A stretch of 64,000 nt of DNA from Lederbergia sp. NSJ-179. Its GTDB lineage: Bacteria > Bacillota > Bacilli > Bacillales > Bacillaceae_C. Positions within the stretch are counted from its first letter, which is position 1; the number at the start of each line of letters is the position of its first letter. Below the pieces are notes generated by a model. The model did no database searches. It was not told where the DNA came from and saw only the letters and a list, made by a program, of their open reading frames with translations. Shown here one piece after another: positions 26,598 through 36,965 of this stretch. Both the position numbers and the translations under genes were made by a program. The stretch is from positions 1 through 64,000 of the forward strand of contig NZ_JALIFP010000019.1 of assembly GCF_022867885.1 (NCBI RefSeq), written 5' to 3'.

Positions 26598-27836
26598 ATG
26601 ACAGTAGAGTATATACAGCGCCAATTCGCGAACCGGATTGGTGGAGCGAAATTTGGAATGGAAGAGGAAATATACAAATTTGAAAAAATTAAACGAGCGA
26701 AGCAAGAAGCGATGATGACTTATCCATCTAAGGAACTCATTGATCTGGGAGTCGGTGAACCAGATGAAATGGCAGATGAAATGGTTGTCCAAGTACTAGC
26801 GGAAGCAGCGGGCAGGCCGGAAAATCGCTTCTACGCCGATAATGGAGTGCCCATGTTCAAGGAAGCAGCGGCGGAATATATGGAGCAAGTTTTTGGGGTA
26901 GCAGGGCTTGACCCCGAAACGGAAATCATTCACACCATCGGCTTAAAAACAGCGTTGGCCATGCTTCCTGCGGCTTTCATCAATCCTGGTGACATCACCT
27001 TGATGCCATCCCCTTGTTATCCTGTCTTGGGGACATTTACCCAATATTATGGAGGTGAAGTAATCGATCTCCCCTTGGTGGAAGAAAATGGCTTTCTTCC
27101 TCAATTCAATAAGCTGGATGTAGAAAGTCTAAAAAAGGCAAAGCTGATTTATTTGAATTATCCTAATAATCCAACAGGAGCCGTTGCGACAACAGCCTTT
27201 TTTGAGGAAGTCGTCGCTTTTGCAAAAGAACACGAGTTGATCGTCATTCACGACGCTGCCTATGCCGCGCTTGTATATGACGGAGAAACTCCACTGAGCT
27301 TCCTTTCGATACCAGGTGCAAAAGAGGTGGGAATCGAACTTCATTCCTTATCGAAATCATTCAATATGACCGGCTGGCGAATGGGATTTGTTGCCGGAAA
27401 CACCAAGTTGGTGAAAGCTTTTGCGACTGTCAAGGATAACCAAGACTCAGGGCAGTTCATCGCGATTCAAAAAGCGGCTGCGTATGCGTTACGGCATCCC
27501 GAAATAACGAAGCGAACAGCGGATAAATATGCAAGACGCTTTCAATTATTGGTTGATGCGTTACGTGAATGTGGATTTGAAGTGTCCAAACCGAAAGGCT
27601 CTTTTTTCCTCTACGTAAAAATACCAAAAAGGGTAGAGAACGGTGAGACCTTTCAGACAGCAGAAGACTTTAGCCAATATCTGTTGAAAAATCATGTAAT
27701 CTCTGCGGTTCCATGGGATGAATCCGGTCATTATATTCGCTTTTCGGTTACGTTTCAAGCAGAGGGGGTTGGGGAAGAGAAGCGCGTAATGGGAGAGATG
27801 AAAAGGAGACTTTCCACCGTAGACTTTATTTTCTAA
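26598..27836 (+). CDS. dapL: LL-diaminopimelate aminotransferase-like PLP enzyme
   Basis: 412 residues from ATG 26598 (AGAGGGAAACAGC). Fold-type I aminotransferase: ELIDLGVGEPDEMADE, the residues NRFYADNGVPMFKEAAAEYM, LIYLNYPNNPTGAVAT and Lys253 in SLSKSFNMTGWRMGF as the PLP Schiff-base lysine. The N-terminal YADNG and GLKTAL segments and the adjacent dapF point to LL-DAP aminotransferase (DapL), which converts tetrahydrodipicolinate plus glutamate directly to LL-diaminopimelate. Most Bacillus use the acetylase route. Other class I aminotransferases remain possible; the dapF neighbour (12 bp) raises confidence. Confidence 0.82.
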   Translation: MTVEYIQRQFANRIGGAKFGMEEEIYKFEKIKRAKQEAMMTYPSKELIDLGVGEPDEMADEMVVQVLAEAAGRPENRFYADNGVPMFKEAAAEYMEQVFGVAGLDPETEIIHTIGLKTALAMLPAAFINPGDITLMPSPCYPVLGTFTQYYGGEVIDLPLVEENGFLPQFNKLDVESLKKAKLIYLNYPNNPTGAVATTAFFEEVVAFAKEHELIVIHDAAYAALVYDGETPLSFLSIPGAKEVGIELHSLSKSFNMTGWRMGFVAGNTKLVKAFATVKDNQDSGQFIAIQKAAAYALRHPEITKRTADKYARRFQLLVDALRECGFEVSKPKGSFFLYVKIPKRVENGETFQTAEDFSQYLLKNHVISAVPWDESGHYIRFSVTFQAEGVGEEKRVMGEMKRRLSTVDFIF

Positions 27837-27847
27837 GGAGGGATGAA

Positions 27848-28723
27848 ATGTTATTTACCAAAATGCATGGATTAGGAAATTCCTATGTGATTTTTAATGA
27901 ATTGGATCAACCGAGTGAGGTGAAGGATTATGCCAGACTATCTAGAATAGTATCCGATCGAAATTTTGGAATTGGATCAGATGGAATCATCTTAATCCAA
28001 TCTTCTAGAACAGCCGACTTTCAAATGAGAATTTTTAATGAGGATGGATCAGAGGGTTTGAATTGTGGCAATGGTTTGCGCTGCGTAGCGAAATATCTCT
28101 ATGATCATATGTTTGCGGCAACTCCGAACTTCACAATTGAAACAAAAAGTGGCGTGGTTGGGGTTGAAGTGGAAACCAATCAGCAGAGAAGAGTCCAATC
28201 TGTCACAGTGGATATGGGGGAACCAAGGTTACTGAAGGGGATGATTCCGATGCAGGGAGACCCGTTTCAAGCAGCAGTAAATGAGCCTTATTCCTTTCTA
28301 GGGGATGTCTTTCATCTTACCTGTGTGTCGATGGGGAATCCTCACGCCATCCTATACGCTGACCCTATTTCAGAATTTCCATTAGAAACAGTAGGACCTA
28401 TGATCGAGACCTCACAACTTTTCCCAGAACGGGTAAATGTCGGGGTTGTCGAAATCATCAATCGACAGGAACTAATCTACCGGGTTTGGGAAAGAGGATC
28501 CGGGATTACAATGGCTTGTGGTACGGGGGCATGTGCAGCGGTTGTCGCCTCGACCCTTAATCAATTATTGGATCGAAATGTTCCCATTACCGTCCATCTT
28601 CCTGGAGGAGATTTAAACATTCACTGGGATGAATTTGGTCATGTGTGGAAAAAAGGAGCGGCGGCCTATATCTGTCATGGAGAATGGGAAGTGGATCAAA
28701 CAGACGAATCCTATGCATGCTAG
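27848..28723 (+). CDS. dapF: Diaminopimelate epimerase
   Basis: 291 residues from ATG 27848 (AAGGAGGGATGAA). The two catalytic cysteines are in the family motifs NCGNGLRC (Cys73) and MACGTGACA (Cys224). [11 protein letters not shown] at the N-terminus and SMGNPHAI in the middle are also typical. It converts LL- to meso-diaminopimelate for lysine and peptidoglycan. The length is normal for the family. It follows dapL by 12 bp, and with it completes the short pathway from tetrahydrodipicolinate. Confidence 0.95.
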   Translation: MLFTKMHGLGNSYVIFNELDQPSEVKDYARLSRIVSDRNFGIGSDGIILIQSSRTADFQMRIFNEDGSEGLNCGNGLRCVAKYLYDHMFAATPNFTIETKSGVVGVEVETNQQRRVQSVTVDMGEPRLLKGMIPMQGDPFQAAVNEPYSFLGDVFHLTCVSMGNPHAILYADPISEFPLETVGPMIETSQLFPERVNVGVVEIINRQELIYRVWERGSGITMACGTGACAAVVASTLNQLLDRNVPITVHLPGGDLNIHWDEFGHVWKKGAAAYICHGEWEVDQTDESYAC

Positions 28724-28751
28724 AAATAATCAACTATGTGGGAGGAATACG

Positions 28752-30077
28752 ATGAATAGAGAAACGATTATGACGATGGTGGAAGAACAGAATGTAAAAT
28801 TTATTCGCCTGCAATTTACGGATATATTAGGTACCGTTAAAAATGTGGAAATTCCTGTCGACCAGTTAACGAAGGCCTTAGATAATAAAATGATGTTTGA
28901 TGGTTCATCCATCGAGGGATTTGTCCGAATTGAAGAATCAGATATGTATTTATATCCGGATTTAGACACATTTGTCATCTTCCCATGGACGGCTGAAAAA
29001 GGAAAAGTAGCGCGGTTGATTTGTGATATTTATCATCCGGATGGCACGCCTTTTGAAGGGGATCCCCGTAATAATCTTAAAAGAATTCTCGGAGAAATGG
29101 AAGAACTCGGATTTACAGATTTCAATTTAGGGCCTGAACCAGAATTTTTCTTATTCAAGTTAGATGAACATGGACAACCAACGATGAACCTAAATGATCA
29201 AGGGGGGTATTTTGATTTAGCTCCAACAGATTTAGGGGAGAATTGTAGACGTGATATTGTACTGGAATTGGAAGAAATGGGATTTGAAATCGAGGCATCC
29301 CATCATGAAGTAGCTCCTGGGCAGCATGAAATTGATTTCAAATATCAAAATGCGATCAGGGCTTGTGATGATATTCAAACCTTTAAACTTGTGGTAAAAA
29401 CGATCGCACGCAAACATGGTCTGCATGCCACGTTCATGCCCAAGCCATTATTTGGGATCAATGGGTCAGGGATGCATTGTAACCTAAGTCTTTTTAGAAA
29501 TGGGGAAAATGTTTTTTATGATCCCGATGGCTCGTTGCAACTCAGTGATACGGCTAGAAGCTTCTTGGCAGGGATTTTAAAGCATGCTGCAGCCTTTACA
29601 GCGATTACGAATCCAACCGTGAACTCCTATAAAAGATTGGTTCCGGGGTATGAAGCACCATGTTATGTAGCATGGTCTGCCAAAAACAGGAGTCCGCTTA
29701 TCCGTATTCCTGCTTCCAGAGGCATGAGTACACGTGTGGAAGTGCGCAGTGTCGATCCATCAGCCAATCCCTATTTAGCGATGGCCGTATTATTGGCTGC
29801 AGGGTTAGATGGTATTCGATCTCAATTGCCGGCTCCACAACCGATTAATCAAAATATATATGCTATGTCAAAAGAAGAACGAGAAGCCAATGGTATTTCA
29901 GATTTACCGGCCACTCTCGCTCAAGCGATCGTGGAATTACAAGCCGATGACGCCATTACCCACGCCTTAGGCGACCACCTACTGGAAAACTTTGTCGAGT
30001 CTAAACAAATTGAGTGGGATATGTTTCGCACGCAAGTTCACCCATGGGAACGCGAGCAATACATGACACAGTATTAA
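28752..30077 (+). CDS. glnA: Glutamine synthetase, type I-alpha
   Basis: 441 residues from ATG 28752 (GGGAGGAATACG); the longer upstream frame overlaps dapF and is rejected. Motifs are [11 protein letters not shown] (beta-grasp, latch region), [11 protein letters not shown] (metal site), [29 protein letters not shown] and [24 protein letters not shown] (ATP and glutamate sites). The length and the Arg in EGFVRIEES fit the feedback-inhibited GSI-alpha of Bacillus. It makes glutamine from glutamate and ammonium. In Bacillus glnA is usually next to glnR; here it is the last gene after dapF, so it may be a second copy or a relocated one. Confidence 0.96.
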   Translation: MNRETIMTMVEEQNVKFIRLQFTDILGTVKNVEIPVDQLTKALDNKMMFDGSSIEGFVRIEESDMYLYPDLDTFVIFPWTAEKGKVARLICDIYHPDGTPFEGDPRNNLKRILGEMEELGFTDFNLGPEPEFFLFKLDEHGQPTMNLNDQGGYFDLAPTDLGENCRRDIVLELEEMGFEIEASHHEVAPGQHEIDFKYQNAIRACDDIQTFKLVVKTIARKHGLHATFMPKPLFGINGSGMHCNLSLFRNGENVFYDPDGSLQLSDTARSFLAGILKHAAAFTAITNPTVNSYKRLVPGYEAPCYVAWSAKNRSPLIRIPASRGMSTRVEVRSVDPSANPYLAMAVLLAAGLDGIRSQLPAPQPINQNIYAMSKEEREANGISDLPATLAQAIVELQADDAITHALGDHLLENFVESKQIEWDMFRTQVHPWEREQYMTQY

Positions 30078-30117
30078 TATTATTGAGAGTCGGTTCATCT
30101 GCATACAGCTTAGTTGG

Positions 30118-30146
30118 TTGGACCGTGAATAATAGACTGTTATAAG
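30118..30146 (+). promoter_or_regulatory. Sigma-A promoter for amt
   Basis: TTGGAC at 30118, a 17-bp spacer, and TATAAG at 30141 preceded by TGT, an extended -10. It sits between glnA and the ammonium transporter. No TnrA-type palindrome was seen. Confidence 0.65.
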
Positions 30147-30201
30147 TGCGTGTTCATGAAGTCGTGCACATATATGAAAGAGATCAACAGGGAGGAATTG
30201 G

Positions 30202-31509
30202 ATGGATAACTTATTTTTCTTGAATAGTGTCTGGGTGATGTTAGGCGCCATTTTAGTTATTTTCATGCAGGGTGGATTTATTCTACTGGAAGCCGGATCA
30301 ACAAGAATGAAAAACGCAGGTCATATTGCAGGAAAAACCATTTTCTCTTTCGGCGTTGCTTCTCTTGTTTTCTGGGCAATAGGATATGGATTTATCTTCG
30401 GTGCTAACGGGAATTTCTTTGTAGGGCTGACAGATTTCTTTTATTCTGGTTATGAAACCGAAGGAAATACGTATTCAACCTCATCATTCTTTATCTTTCA
30501 AATGGCCTTTGCAGGTATTTCGTTAGCCATCGCCTTTGGTGGGTTTGCCGAACGAGCAAAATTATCGGTCTATCTCGTGTTTGCCATTTTATTCTCGGCA
30601 TTTGTATACCCAGTGATCGCGCATTGGATTTGGGGAGGAGGCTGGCTGGCGGCACATGGAAAGCAAGATTTTGCCGGATCAACCGTTGTTCACTTAACAG
30701 GTGCAATGGCTGCATTAGCCGCAACGATTCTATTAAAACCCCGCATTGGAAAATATAATGAAAATGGGACGGCCAATACACTTCAGGGTCATAATCAAGT
30801 GTATACAGCATTAGGCGTTTTAATTCTATGGATTGGTTGGTTTGGATTTAATGCTGGAAGTACCTTAGGCGTCGAAGATGGATTTTTCGGATTCGTAGCA
30901 TTGAATACGAGTTTAGCAGCAGCTGCCGGAGCCGTTAGTGGTATGTTAATTTCCTGGGTTGTGCTCGGCAAGTCAGATGTGACGACGATGTTAAATGGGA
31001 CGCTGGCCGGACTTGTTGCGATTACCGCATCCTGTGCCTTTGTGGAAACATGGGCAGCGATTGTCATTGGGCTTGTTGCCGGCATCATCGTCTTTTACAG
31101 CGCAAGATTTTTTGAGAAGGTCAGAATCGATGATCCGATCTATGCATTATCTGTCCATGGAATTGCAGGCGTATGGGGCACGCTATCAACGGGTTTTTTT
31201 GCCACACCAGAATTAGCGAGCGTTGGTAGAGCCGGTCTATTGTATGGCGGTGGCTTTACACAGCTTGGTGTTCAATTATTAGGTGTCGTTGTTTCTGGAG
31301 TCTATGCTTTTGCCGTATCATGGATCCTCCTGGTTGTCATGAAAAAAGTGCTACACGGCCTTCGTGTGACTGAAGAACAGGAATTGATTGGTCTTGATCT
31401 CAGTGAACACGGTAGCTATGGCTATCCAGAGGCCTTTGAGAAGAAAGATGTACACAACCCTGTCTTGGATTTACAGGTCAACCCTTCTCACCTTACTACT
31501 AGAGAATAA
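30202..31509 (+). CDS. amt: Ammonium transporter (Amt/NrgA)
   Basis: 435 residues from ATG 30202 (GGGAGGAATTGG), with eleven predicted membrane segments. Amt signatures include VWVMLGAILVIFMQGGFILLEAG, FAERAKLSVY, VIAHWIWGGGWLAAHG, DFAGSTVVHLTGAMAALAA (with the twin-His His of the pore) and LSVHGIAGVWGTLSTG (second His). It imports ammonium/ammonia. No glnK/PII gene follows, unlike nrgAB of Bacillus subtilis. Position beside glnA and gltBD gives a complete uptake-assimilation set. Confidence 0.97.
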   Translation: MDNLFFLNSVWVMLGAILVIFMQGGFILLEAGSTRMKNAGHIAGKTIFSFGVASLVFWAIGYGFIFGANGNFFVGLTDFFYSGYETEGNTYSTSSFFIFQMAFAGISLAIAFGGFAERAKLSVYLVFAILFSAFVYPVIAHWIWGGGWLAAHGKQDFAGSTVVHLTGAMAALAATILLKPRIGKYNENGTANTLQGHNQVYTALGVLILWIGWFGFNAGSTLGVEDGFFGFVALNTSLAAAAGAVSGMLISWVVLGKSDVTTMLNGTLAGLVAITASCAFVETWAAIVIGLVAGIIVFYSARFFEKVRIDDPIYALSVHGIAGVWGTLSTGFFATPELASVGRAGLLYGGGFTQLGVQLLGVVVSGVYAFAVSWILLVVMKKVLHGLRVTEEQELIGLDLSEHGSYGYPEAFEKKDVHNPVLDLQVNPSHLTTRE

Positions 31510-31666
31510 TAGAGAGTGAGAAGCGCTCTATAATATAGATTCGACCATGAAACTCATCAATCTTGTATTGATGGGTTACATCTATGCATATTGAAATCTT
31601 CCCTACATCAAGTGTTTTTGTGGGAGAACATCAAACAGCCAGCAGGATGGACCGGAGGGAAATAAA
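31510..31666 (+). other. Leader region of carA with a stem-loop
   Basis: TATAAT near 31531 may be a -10 box but the -35 is poor. An 11-bp stem (AACTCATCAAT/ATTGATGGGTT, near 31552-31578) follows, with no T run. No PyrR binding loop or T-box was recognised, so any regulation is unknown. Confidence 0.4.
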
Positions 31667-32746
31667 TTGAAAACAGGTTTTTTAAAATTGGAAACGGGAG
31701 AACAATTCAAAGGAGAGTTATTGGGCGACTTAACTGGTAGTTCCGGAGAAGTGGTCTTTCATACGAGTATGACAGGGTATCAAGAAATTTTGACAGATCC
31801 TTCTTATATGGGGCAAATTATTGTATTTTCATATCCTCTAATCGGAAATTATGGAATAATGGATGGGTTTAATGAGAGCCAAAGACCTTATGTAAAAGGA
31901 ATGGTGGCTGGAGAAATATGTACAGAGTCCAGTCACTTTGCTCAGACAGGAGCCTTAATCGATCTGCTTGATCAGTTTGGCATTCCTGCTCTAACAGGGG
32001 TAGATACAAGGGCATTAGTCAAAACAATTCGTCATAGGGGAACCGTTCAAGGTGTGATTTCGGATCGACTTTCAGAAGATTTTTCCTTCCAAGCAGAAAG
32101 CAACCTTTTTCATCAAGTCACGACAACGAAAATAGAGCAGTTTGCTAATCCGGGACCTCATGTTGTATTACTTGATTATGGGTATAAAAAATCGATCGTG
32201 GATTATTTGCTGAAATGTAAGTGTAAAGTAACGGTCGTCCCTTATCATGAACCATTGGAGCGAATAATGGCGATGCAACCTGATGGAATTGTCATCAGCA
32301 ATGGTCCGGGGAATCCTGCAGATGCCATCCAGCACCTACCTAAGATCAGAAAATTAACAAATCTATACCCGACAATGGGAATTTGTCTCGGCCATCAATT
32401 AATCGCCATGGCTTATGGAGCGAAGACAACGAAACTTCCTTTCGGCCATCGTGGGGGAAACCATCCAGTGAAAGATATGAAAACAGGTAAGGTCTATATG
32501 ACTTCACAAAATCATGGCTATGTCGTCATCGATCAAACCATTGATCAAACGCTATTCACGATTTCTTATCAGCATATAAATGATGGAAGCATTGAAGGAT
32601 TGGTCCATAAAGAAAAACCAATCATGACGATTCAATTTCATCCTGAAGCCCATCCAGGACCTCAGGATACAGAATTCATCTTCATGCAGTTTTTACAACA
32701 AATGAAATCATCCCACTGGGGAGGTGTGTCCTATGCCATTCAATAA
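31667..32746 (+). CDS. carA: Carbamoyl-phosphate synthase, small (glutaminase) subunit
   Basis: 359 residues from TTG 31667 after CCGGAGGGAAATAAA. The N-terminal CarA domain (GEVVFHTSMTGYQEILTDPSY) is followed by a class I glutamine amidotransferase with Cys240 (MGICLGHQLIAMAYGA) and the His-Glu of FHPEAHPG. It supplies ammonia from glutamine to CarB for carbamoyl phosphate, used for arginine and pyrimidines. The stop overlaps the start of carB by 14 bp. No pyrimidine or arginine genes are adjacent; it follows amt. Confidence 0.96.
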   Translation: MKTGFLKLETGEQFKGELLGDLTGSSGEVVFHTSMTGYQEILTDPSYMGQIIVFSYPLIGNYGIMDGFNESQRPYVKGMVAGEICTESSHFAQTGALIDLLDQFGIPALTGVDTRALVKTIRHRGTVQGVISDRLSEDFSFQAESNLFHQVTTTKIEQFANPGPHVVLLDYGYKKSIVDYLLKCKCKVTVVPYHEPLERIMAMQPDGIVISNGPGNPADAIQHLPKIRKLTNLYPTMGICLGHQLIAMAYGAKTTKLPFGHRGGNHPVKDMKTGKVYMTSQNHGYVVIDQTIDQTLFTISYQHINDGSIEGLVHKEKPIMTIQFHPEAHPGPQDTEFIFMQFLQQMKSSHWGGVSYAIQ

Positions 32747-35700
32747 AGATATAAAAAAAGTATTAGTGATTGGATCGGGCCCGATCGTCATTGGGCAAGC
32801 GGCTGAATTTGACTATGCGGGTACCCAGGCGTGTATGGCTTTGAGAGAAAAAGGGATTGAAGTGGTTTTGCTCAATAACAACCCTGCGACCATCATGACA
32901 GATGAACAGATGGCCAACCGGATTTATATCGAACCGATTACGATCGAGACAATTGAAAAAATACTAGAAATAGAGCGCCCTGATGGAATCATCGGTACAT
33001 TAGGAGGACAGACGGGATTAAATGTAACTGTCCAGCTTCATCAACATAAAATTCTAGACAAGTATCATGTTCAAATATTGGGAACGTCTGTGGAGGCGAT
33101 CCAAAAAGGGGAAGATCGGGATCAATTTAGAAGTTTAATGATGGAGATTCAGGAGCCGATTCCTGAGTCAAAAATCGTCGGTAGTATAGACGAGGGTTTA
33201 TCGTTTGCCAGAGAAGTGGAATATCCCCTTATTATTCGTCCTGCGTATACGTTGGGAGGGGCAGGGGGAGGATTTGCAGAAAATAAAGAGGAAATGAAAA
33301 AAATATTGGCAAACGGTCTTTCATTAAGTCCGATTCATCAAGTCCTTGTCGAGCGCAGTATAAAAGGGTGGAAGGAAATAGAATATGAGGTGATCAGAGA
33401 TGCCAATGACACCTGCATCATAGTATGCAATATGGAAAATCTTGATCCAGTAGGGGTGCATACAGGGGATTCGATCGTTGTCGCTCCTTCCCAAACACTT
33501 TCTGATGTCCAATACCAAATCCTGCGAAATGCCTCATTAAAGGTCATTCGGGCCTTAGGTGTCATCGGAGGATGCAATATTCAGTTTGCTCTCGATCCAA
33601 ACTCCAATCAATACTATATTATAGAAGTAAATCCAAGGGTAAGTCGTTCCTCTGCATTAGCTTCTAAAGCGACAGGATACCCAATCGCAAGGATCGCGAC
33701 CTTATGTGCGCTCGGCTATCATTTGGATGAAATCATCAATCCGATTACAGGAAATACCTTTGCTTCCTTTGAACCTGCCCTTGATTATATCGTTGTCAAG
33801 CTTCCCCGTTTTCCTTTTGACAAGTTTCCTGATGCCAATCGTCAATTAGGGACACAAATGAAGGCAACCGGAGAAACGATGGCGATTGAACGGTCATTTG
33901 AAGGAGCGTTAAATAAGGGATTGCGTTCATTAGAATATAAAGTTTATGGACTTTCCCATCCGCTCATCGAAACCCAATCCACTCTTGAATTAGAGCAGCA
34001 TATGAAAGAAGCGACAGATTTACGATTATTTGCGATTGCCGAAGCTTTTCGGAGAGGAATATCGCTTGAATGTATTCATCATTGGACCCAAATCGATCGA
34101 TGGTTCCTAGCAAAAATCAATGGAATGATTGACTTCGAGGAGATCATCCAATCCTATTCCATCTCTGAACTTCCCTATGATCTGTTCAAACAGGCGAAAA
34201 AATGGCAATGGAGTGATCGATATATCGGCGAGTTAATCGGATGTAGTGAGAAACAAGTCCGAGAGCAGAGAAAAGCGCTGGGCTTATCTCCAGCTTTTAA
34301 ACAAGTGGATACATGTGCCGGTGAATTTGAAGCAGAAACACCGTACTATTATTCAACATGGCAAGGAACGGATGAAGTAGAGAGTTCTGATCGCAAAAAA
34401 GCATTGGTACTTGGATCTGGTCCGATTCGGATTGGTCAAGGGATAGAATTTGACTATTGTTGCGTACATGCCGTTTTGGCCTTAAAAAAACAAGGGTATG
34501 AAACGATTGTGGTGAATAATAACCCTGAAACGGTAAGCACCGATTATTCGATTGCGGATAAATTATACTTTGAGCCGTTAACTATAGAAGATATTTTACC
34601 CATTATTCAAAAAGAAAAGCCAGAAGGCGTGTTTATTCAATTTGGCGGTCAGACTGCGATTCATTTAGCCGTAGAATTACAGAAGGAAGGGATCAAATTA
34701 TTTGGGACAACGCTGGAAACCATCGATTTGCTGGAAGATCGACAACAATTTTACCAGCTTTTAGACCGATTAAAGATCCCACATATAAAAGGAGAGGTAG
34801 CGCATTCACCGGAAGCTTTAAAAACGATTGCGAATCATTTGGGCTACCCAGTCCTTGTTCGGCCATCGTATGTGATTGGTGGCGAATCCATGTCTGTCAT
34901 ATACAATGGGGATCAAATCGATCAATATATTCGTCAAAATCTTTCTACCTATGACCGAACCTGGCCCTTATTAATCGATCAATATATCCCAGGATTGGAA
35001 TGCGAATTGGATGGAATCAGTGATGGGGAGCGCGTTTTTATCCCAGGGATTTTTGAGCATATTGAACGAGCGGGTGTGCATTCTGGGGATAGTCTAAGTT
35101 TTTACCCGCCCCAAACGCTAAGTTCCCAGAAAAAGGAACAAATCGTCGCGTATACAGAGAAAATATGTAGAGAAGTAGGGATGATTGGTGTACTGAATAT
35201 TCAATTTGTTATCCATGAAGAGCAAATCTATTGTTTGGAAGTGAATCCGAGAGCATCAAGGACAGTGCCTATTCTTAGTAAAGTGACGGGAATACCGATT
35301 ATCGATCTTGCTGTAGCTGTTCAGTTAGGAGGAGCTCTAAAGAAAACGGGATTAGCAGAAGAACCGGCTTTTACCGCTGTAAAGTCATCGATCTTTTCTT
35401 TTAATAAATTAGATCATGTCGACCCCGTGCTTGGTCCAGAAATGAAATCAACAGGTGAGATACTGGGACTGGGCTTAACGTGGAAGCAAGCATTAAAGAA
35501 AGCCCTCATATTTCAACAAATCGATACGGGAAATAGCGGTCAACCATGGACGATTTTTTGCTCCGTCTCGAATCGAGAAAAAAATACATGGCTATCGATG
35601 CAAAAGGATGAATGGGCGGCTTCAAATTTGAATTTGCTGGCTACGGCTGGTACGGCTCAGTTTTTACAGGAGCATGGTGTCGATGCCGTTTGCGTTGACA

Positions 35701-35957
35701 AGGATGAAGCAAGTTTAGACCAGTTATTTAAGGATCAAGGACTTGCTGGAGCGGTCATTATTCCTACAAAGGGAAGGGACCAAAAGAAAATGGGGAGTTA
35801 TATGAGGGAATTGTCACTACGTTATCAAATTCCGTTATTTACTTCTTTAGATACCTTTCGAGCTGTCATGGAATCACTTCATGTTAAAGGAGAAACGATT
35901 CTATCTCTGGATGAATATAAGAGGTTTCGACCAGAAGCGATGGAGTTGATCGAATAA
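32733..35957 (+). CDS. carB: Carbamoyl-phosphate synthase, large subunit
   Basis: 1074 residues from ATG 32733 after GGGGAGGTGTGTCCT; the in-frame GTG 32724 is within that ribosome-binding site. Two homologous ATP-grasp halves are visible: KKVLVIGSGPIVIGQAAEFDY with RPAYTLGGAGGG, and KKALVLGSGPIRIGQGIEFDY with RPSYVIGGESM. NPRVSRSSALASKATGYP and NPRASRTVPILSKVTGIP close each half. A C-terminal allosteric MGS-like domain follows. It makes carbamoyl phosphate from bicarbonate, ATP and the ammonia tunnelled from CarA. Confidence 0.97.
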   Translation: MPFNKDIKKVLVIGSGPIVIGQAAEFDYAGTQACMALREKGIEVVLLNNNPATIMTDEQMANRIYIEPITIETIEKILEIERPDGIIGTLGGQTGLNVTVQLHQHKILDKYHVQILGTSVEAIQKGEDRDQFRSLMMEIQEPIPESKIVGSIDEGLSFAREVEYPLIIRPAYTLGGAGGGFAENKEEMKKILANGLSLSPIHQVLVERSIKGWKEIEYEVIRDANDTCIIVCNMENLDPVGVHTGDSIVVAPSQTLSDVQYQILRNASLKVIRALGVIGGCNIQFALDPNSNQYYIIEVNPRVSRSSALASKATGYPIARIATLCALGYHLDEIINPITGNTFASFEPALDYIVVKLPRFPFDKFPDANRQLGTQMKATGETMAIERSFEGALNKGLRSLEYKVYGLSHPLIETQSTLELEQHMKEATDLRLFAIAEAFRRGISLECIHHWTQIDRWFLAKINGMIDFEEIIQSYSISELPYDLFKQAKKWQWSDRYIGELIGCSEKQVREQRKALGLSPAFKQVDTCAGEFEAETPYYYSTWQGTDEVESSDRKKALVLGSGPIRIGQGIEFDYCCVHAVLALKKQGYETIVVNNNPETVSTDYSIADKLYFEPLTIEDILPIIQKEKPEGVFIQFGGQTAIHLAVELQKEGIKLFGTTLETIDLLEDRQQFYQLLDRLKIPHIKGEVAHSPEALKTIANHLGYPVLVRPSYVIGGESMSVIYNGDQIDQYIRQNLSTYDRTWPLLIDQYIPGLECELDGISDGERVFIPGIFEHIERAGVHSGDSLSFYPPQTLSSQKKEQIVAYTEKICREVGMIGVLNIQFVIHEEQIYCLEVNPRASRTVPILSKVTGIPIIDLAVAVQLGGALKKTGLAEEPAFTAVKSSIFSFNKLDHVDPVLGPEMKSTGEILGLGLTWKQALKKALIFQQIDTGNSGQPWTIFCSVSNREKNTWLSMQKDEWAASNLNLLATAGTAQFLQEHGVDAVCVDKDEASLDQLFKDQGLAGAVIIPTKGRDQKKMGSYMRELSLRYQIPLFTSLDTFRAVMESLHVKGETILSLDEYKRFRPEAMELIE

Positions 35958-35969
35958 AGGAAGTGTTGA

Positions 35970-36965
35970 ATGATGCAGGATGTTCATGCTGACTATGCCT
36001 CCATTAAGCAGTGGCGCGATGCTCATTTTGTCGTTTATCAGAGCCAATCTGATAAACTGCAAGATTTTCATGATTATGTAACAAAGCAAGTATTTGATAT
36101 AACCTTAAGGAAAATGAGAATAGATCATGGAGCTCCTCCCTGTCCGTTTACTTGGTTTGTTACAGGTAGCTCTGGAAGATGTGAACAGGCTTATCGCAGC
36201 GATCAAGACCATGGCATTGTATATACCTGTGAGAATAAAGATACCGCTGCTTATTTTCTTGAATTTGGTAAGAGACTTACGGCAGGTTTAGAATGGATCG
36301 GCTATCCACTTTGCCAAGGGAATGTCATGAGCTCCAATCCATTATGGTGCAAATCGTTAAACGAATGGGAATCACAAATTCACCAGTGGATCGATGAAGA
36401 TACATGGCAATCGTTTAGATATCTATTAATTTTTCTTGATGCTAGGGTGATTGAATCAAATGATCGTGTCATTTATAGGTTAAAGAATTTGATTCTTAAA
36501 AAAGTACAGCAGTATCCATATTTATTAAGGAGATTGTTTGAAAATACGAGGCATACAATAAAAGCAATCGGGTTCTTTCATCAATTTTTACCGATTCAAA
36601 ATGGTGCTTATACAGGTTGTATTGATTTAAAGCAGCAAGCTTATTTTCCCTATGTGAATGCCATTCGGTTATTAGCGATCAAAGAGAATATCTCCCATTC
36701 CTCCACATTGTCTCGAATGGAATCTCTATCTACCTATGAGGAATATAAATCGATATTGCCGATTCACCGGGAGAACTTTCGCATTTTAATGAAGTATCGT
36801 TTGAAATATTCTGAAGGCTTTCTATATGAAGAGGCTCATTATTTGAATGTACGAAATTTAAATAAGCAAGAAAAACATGAAGTAAAGCGAATACTAACAG
36901 ATTTAAATAAATTGCTTACATTTGTAGAAGCCAATGTCGTTAGGGTGTCTAAAAATGAAAGCTAA
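35970..36965 (+). CDS. DUF294 putative nucleotidyltransferase
   Basis: 331 residues from ATG 35970 (AAAGGAAGTGTTGA). The nucleotidyltransferase core is TWFVTGSSGRCEQAYRSDQDHG, with the GS...R-EQ...SDQD motif of the DUF294/GlnD-like family, where the Asp residues bind metal. LFENTRHTIKAIGFFHQF and YFPYVNAIRLLAI belong to the C-terminal DUF294_C helical domain. The CBS/cNMP sensor domains often fused to this family are absent. The relationship to GlnD uridylyltransferase and the placement after amt/car invite a link to nitrogen sensing, but this is inference. It overlaps the exonuclease gene by 11 bp. Confidence 0.82.
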   Translation: MMQDVHADYASIKQWRDAHFVVYQSQSDKLQDFHDYVTKQVFDITLRKMRIDHGAPPCPFTWFVTGSSGRCEQAYRSDQDHGIVYTCENKDTAAYFLEFGKRLTAGLEWIGYPLCQGNVMSSNPLWCKSLNEWESQIHQWIDEDTWQSFRYLLIFLDARVIESNDRVIYRLKNLILKKVQQYPYLLRRLFENTRHTIKAIGFFHQFLPIQNGAYTGCIDLKQQAYFPYVNAIRLLAIKENISHSSTLSRMESLSTYEEYKSILPIHRENFRILMKYRLKYSEGFLYEEAHYLNVRNLNKQEKHEVKRILTDLNKLLTFVEANVVRVSKNES

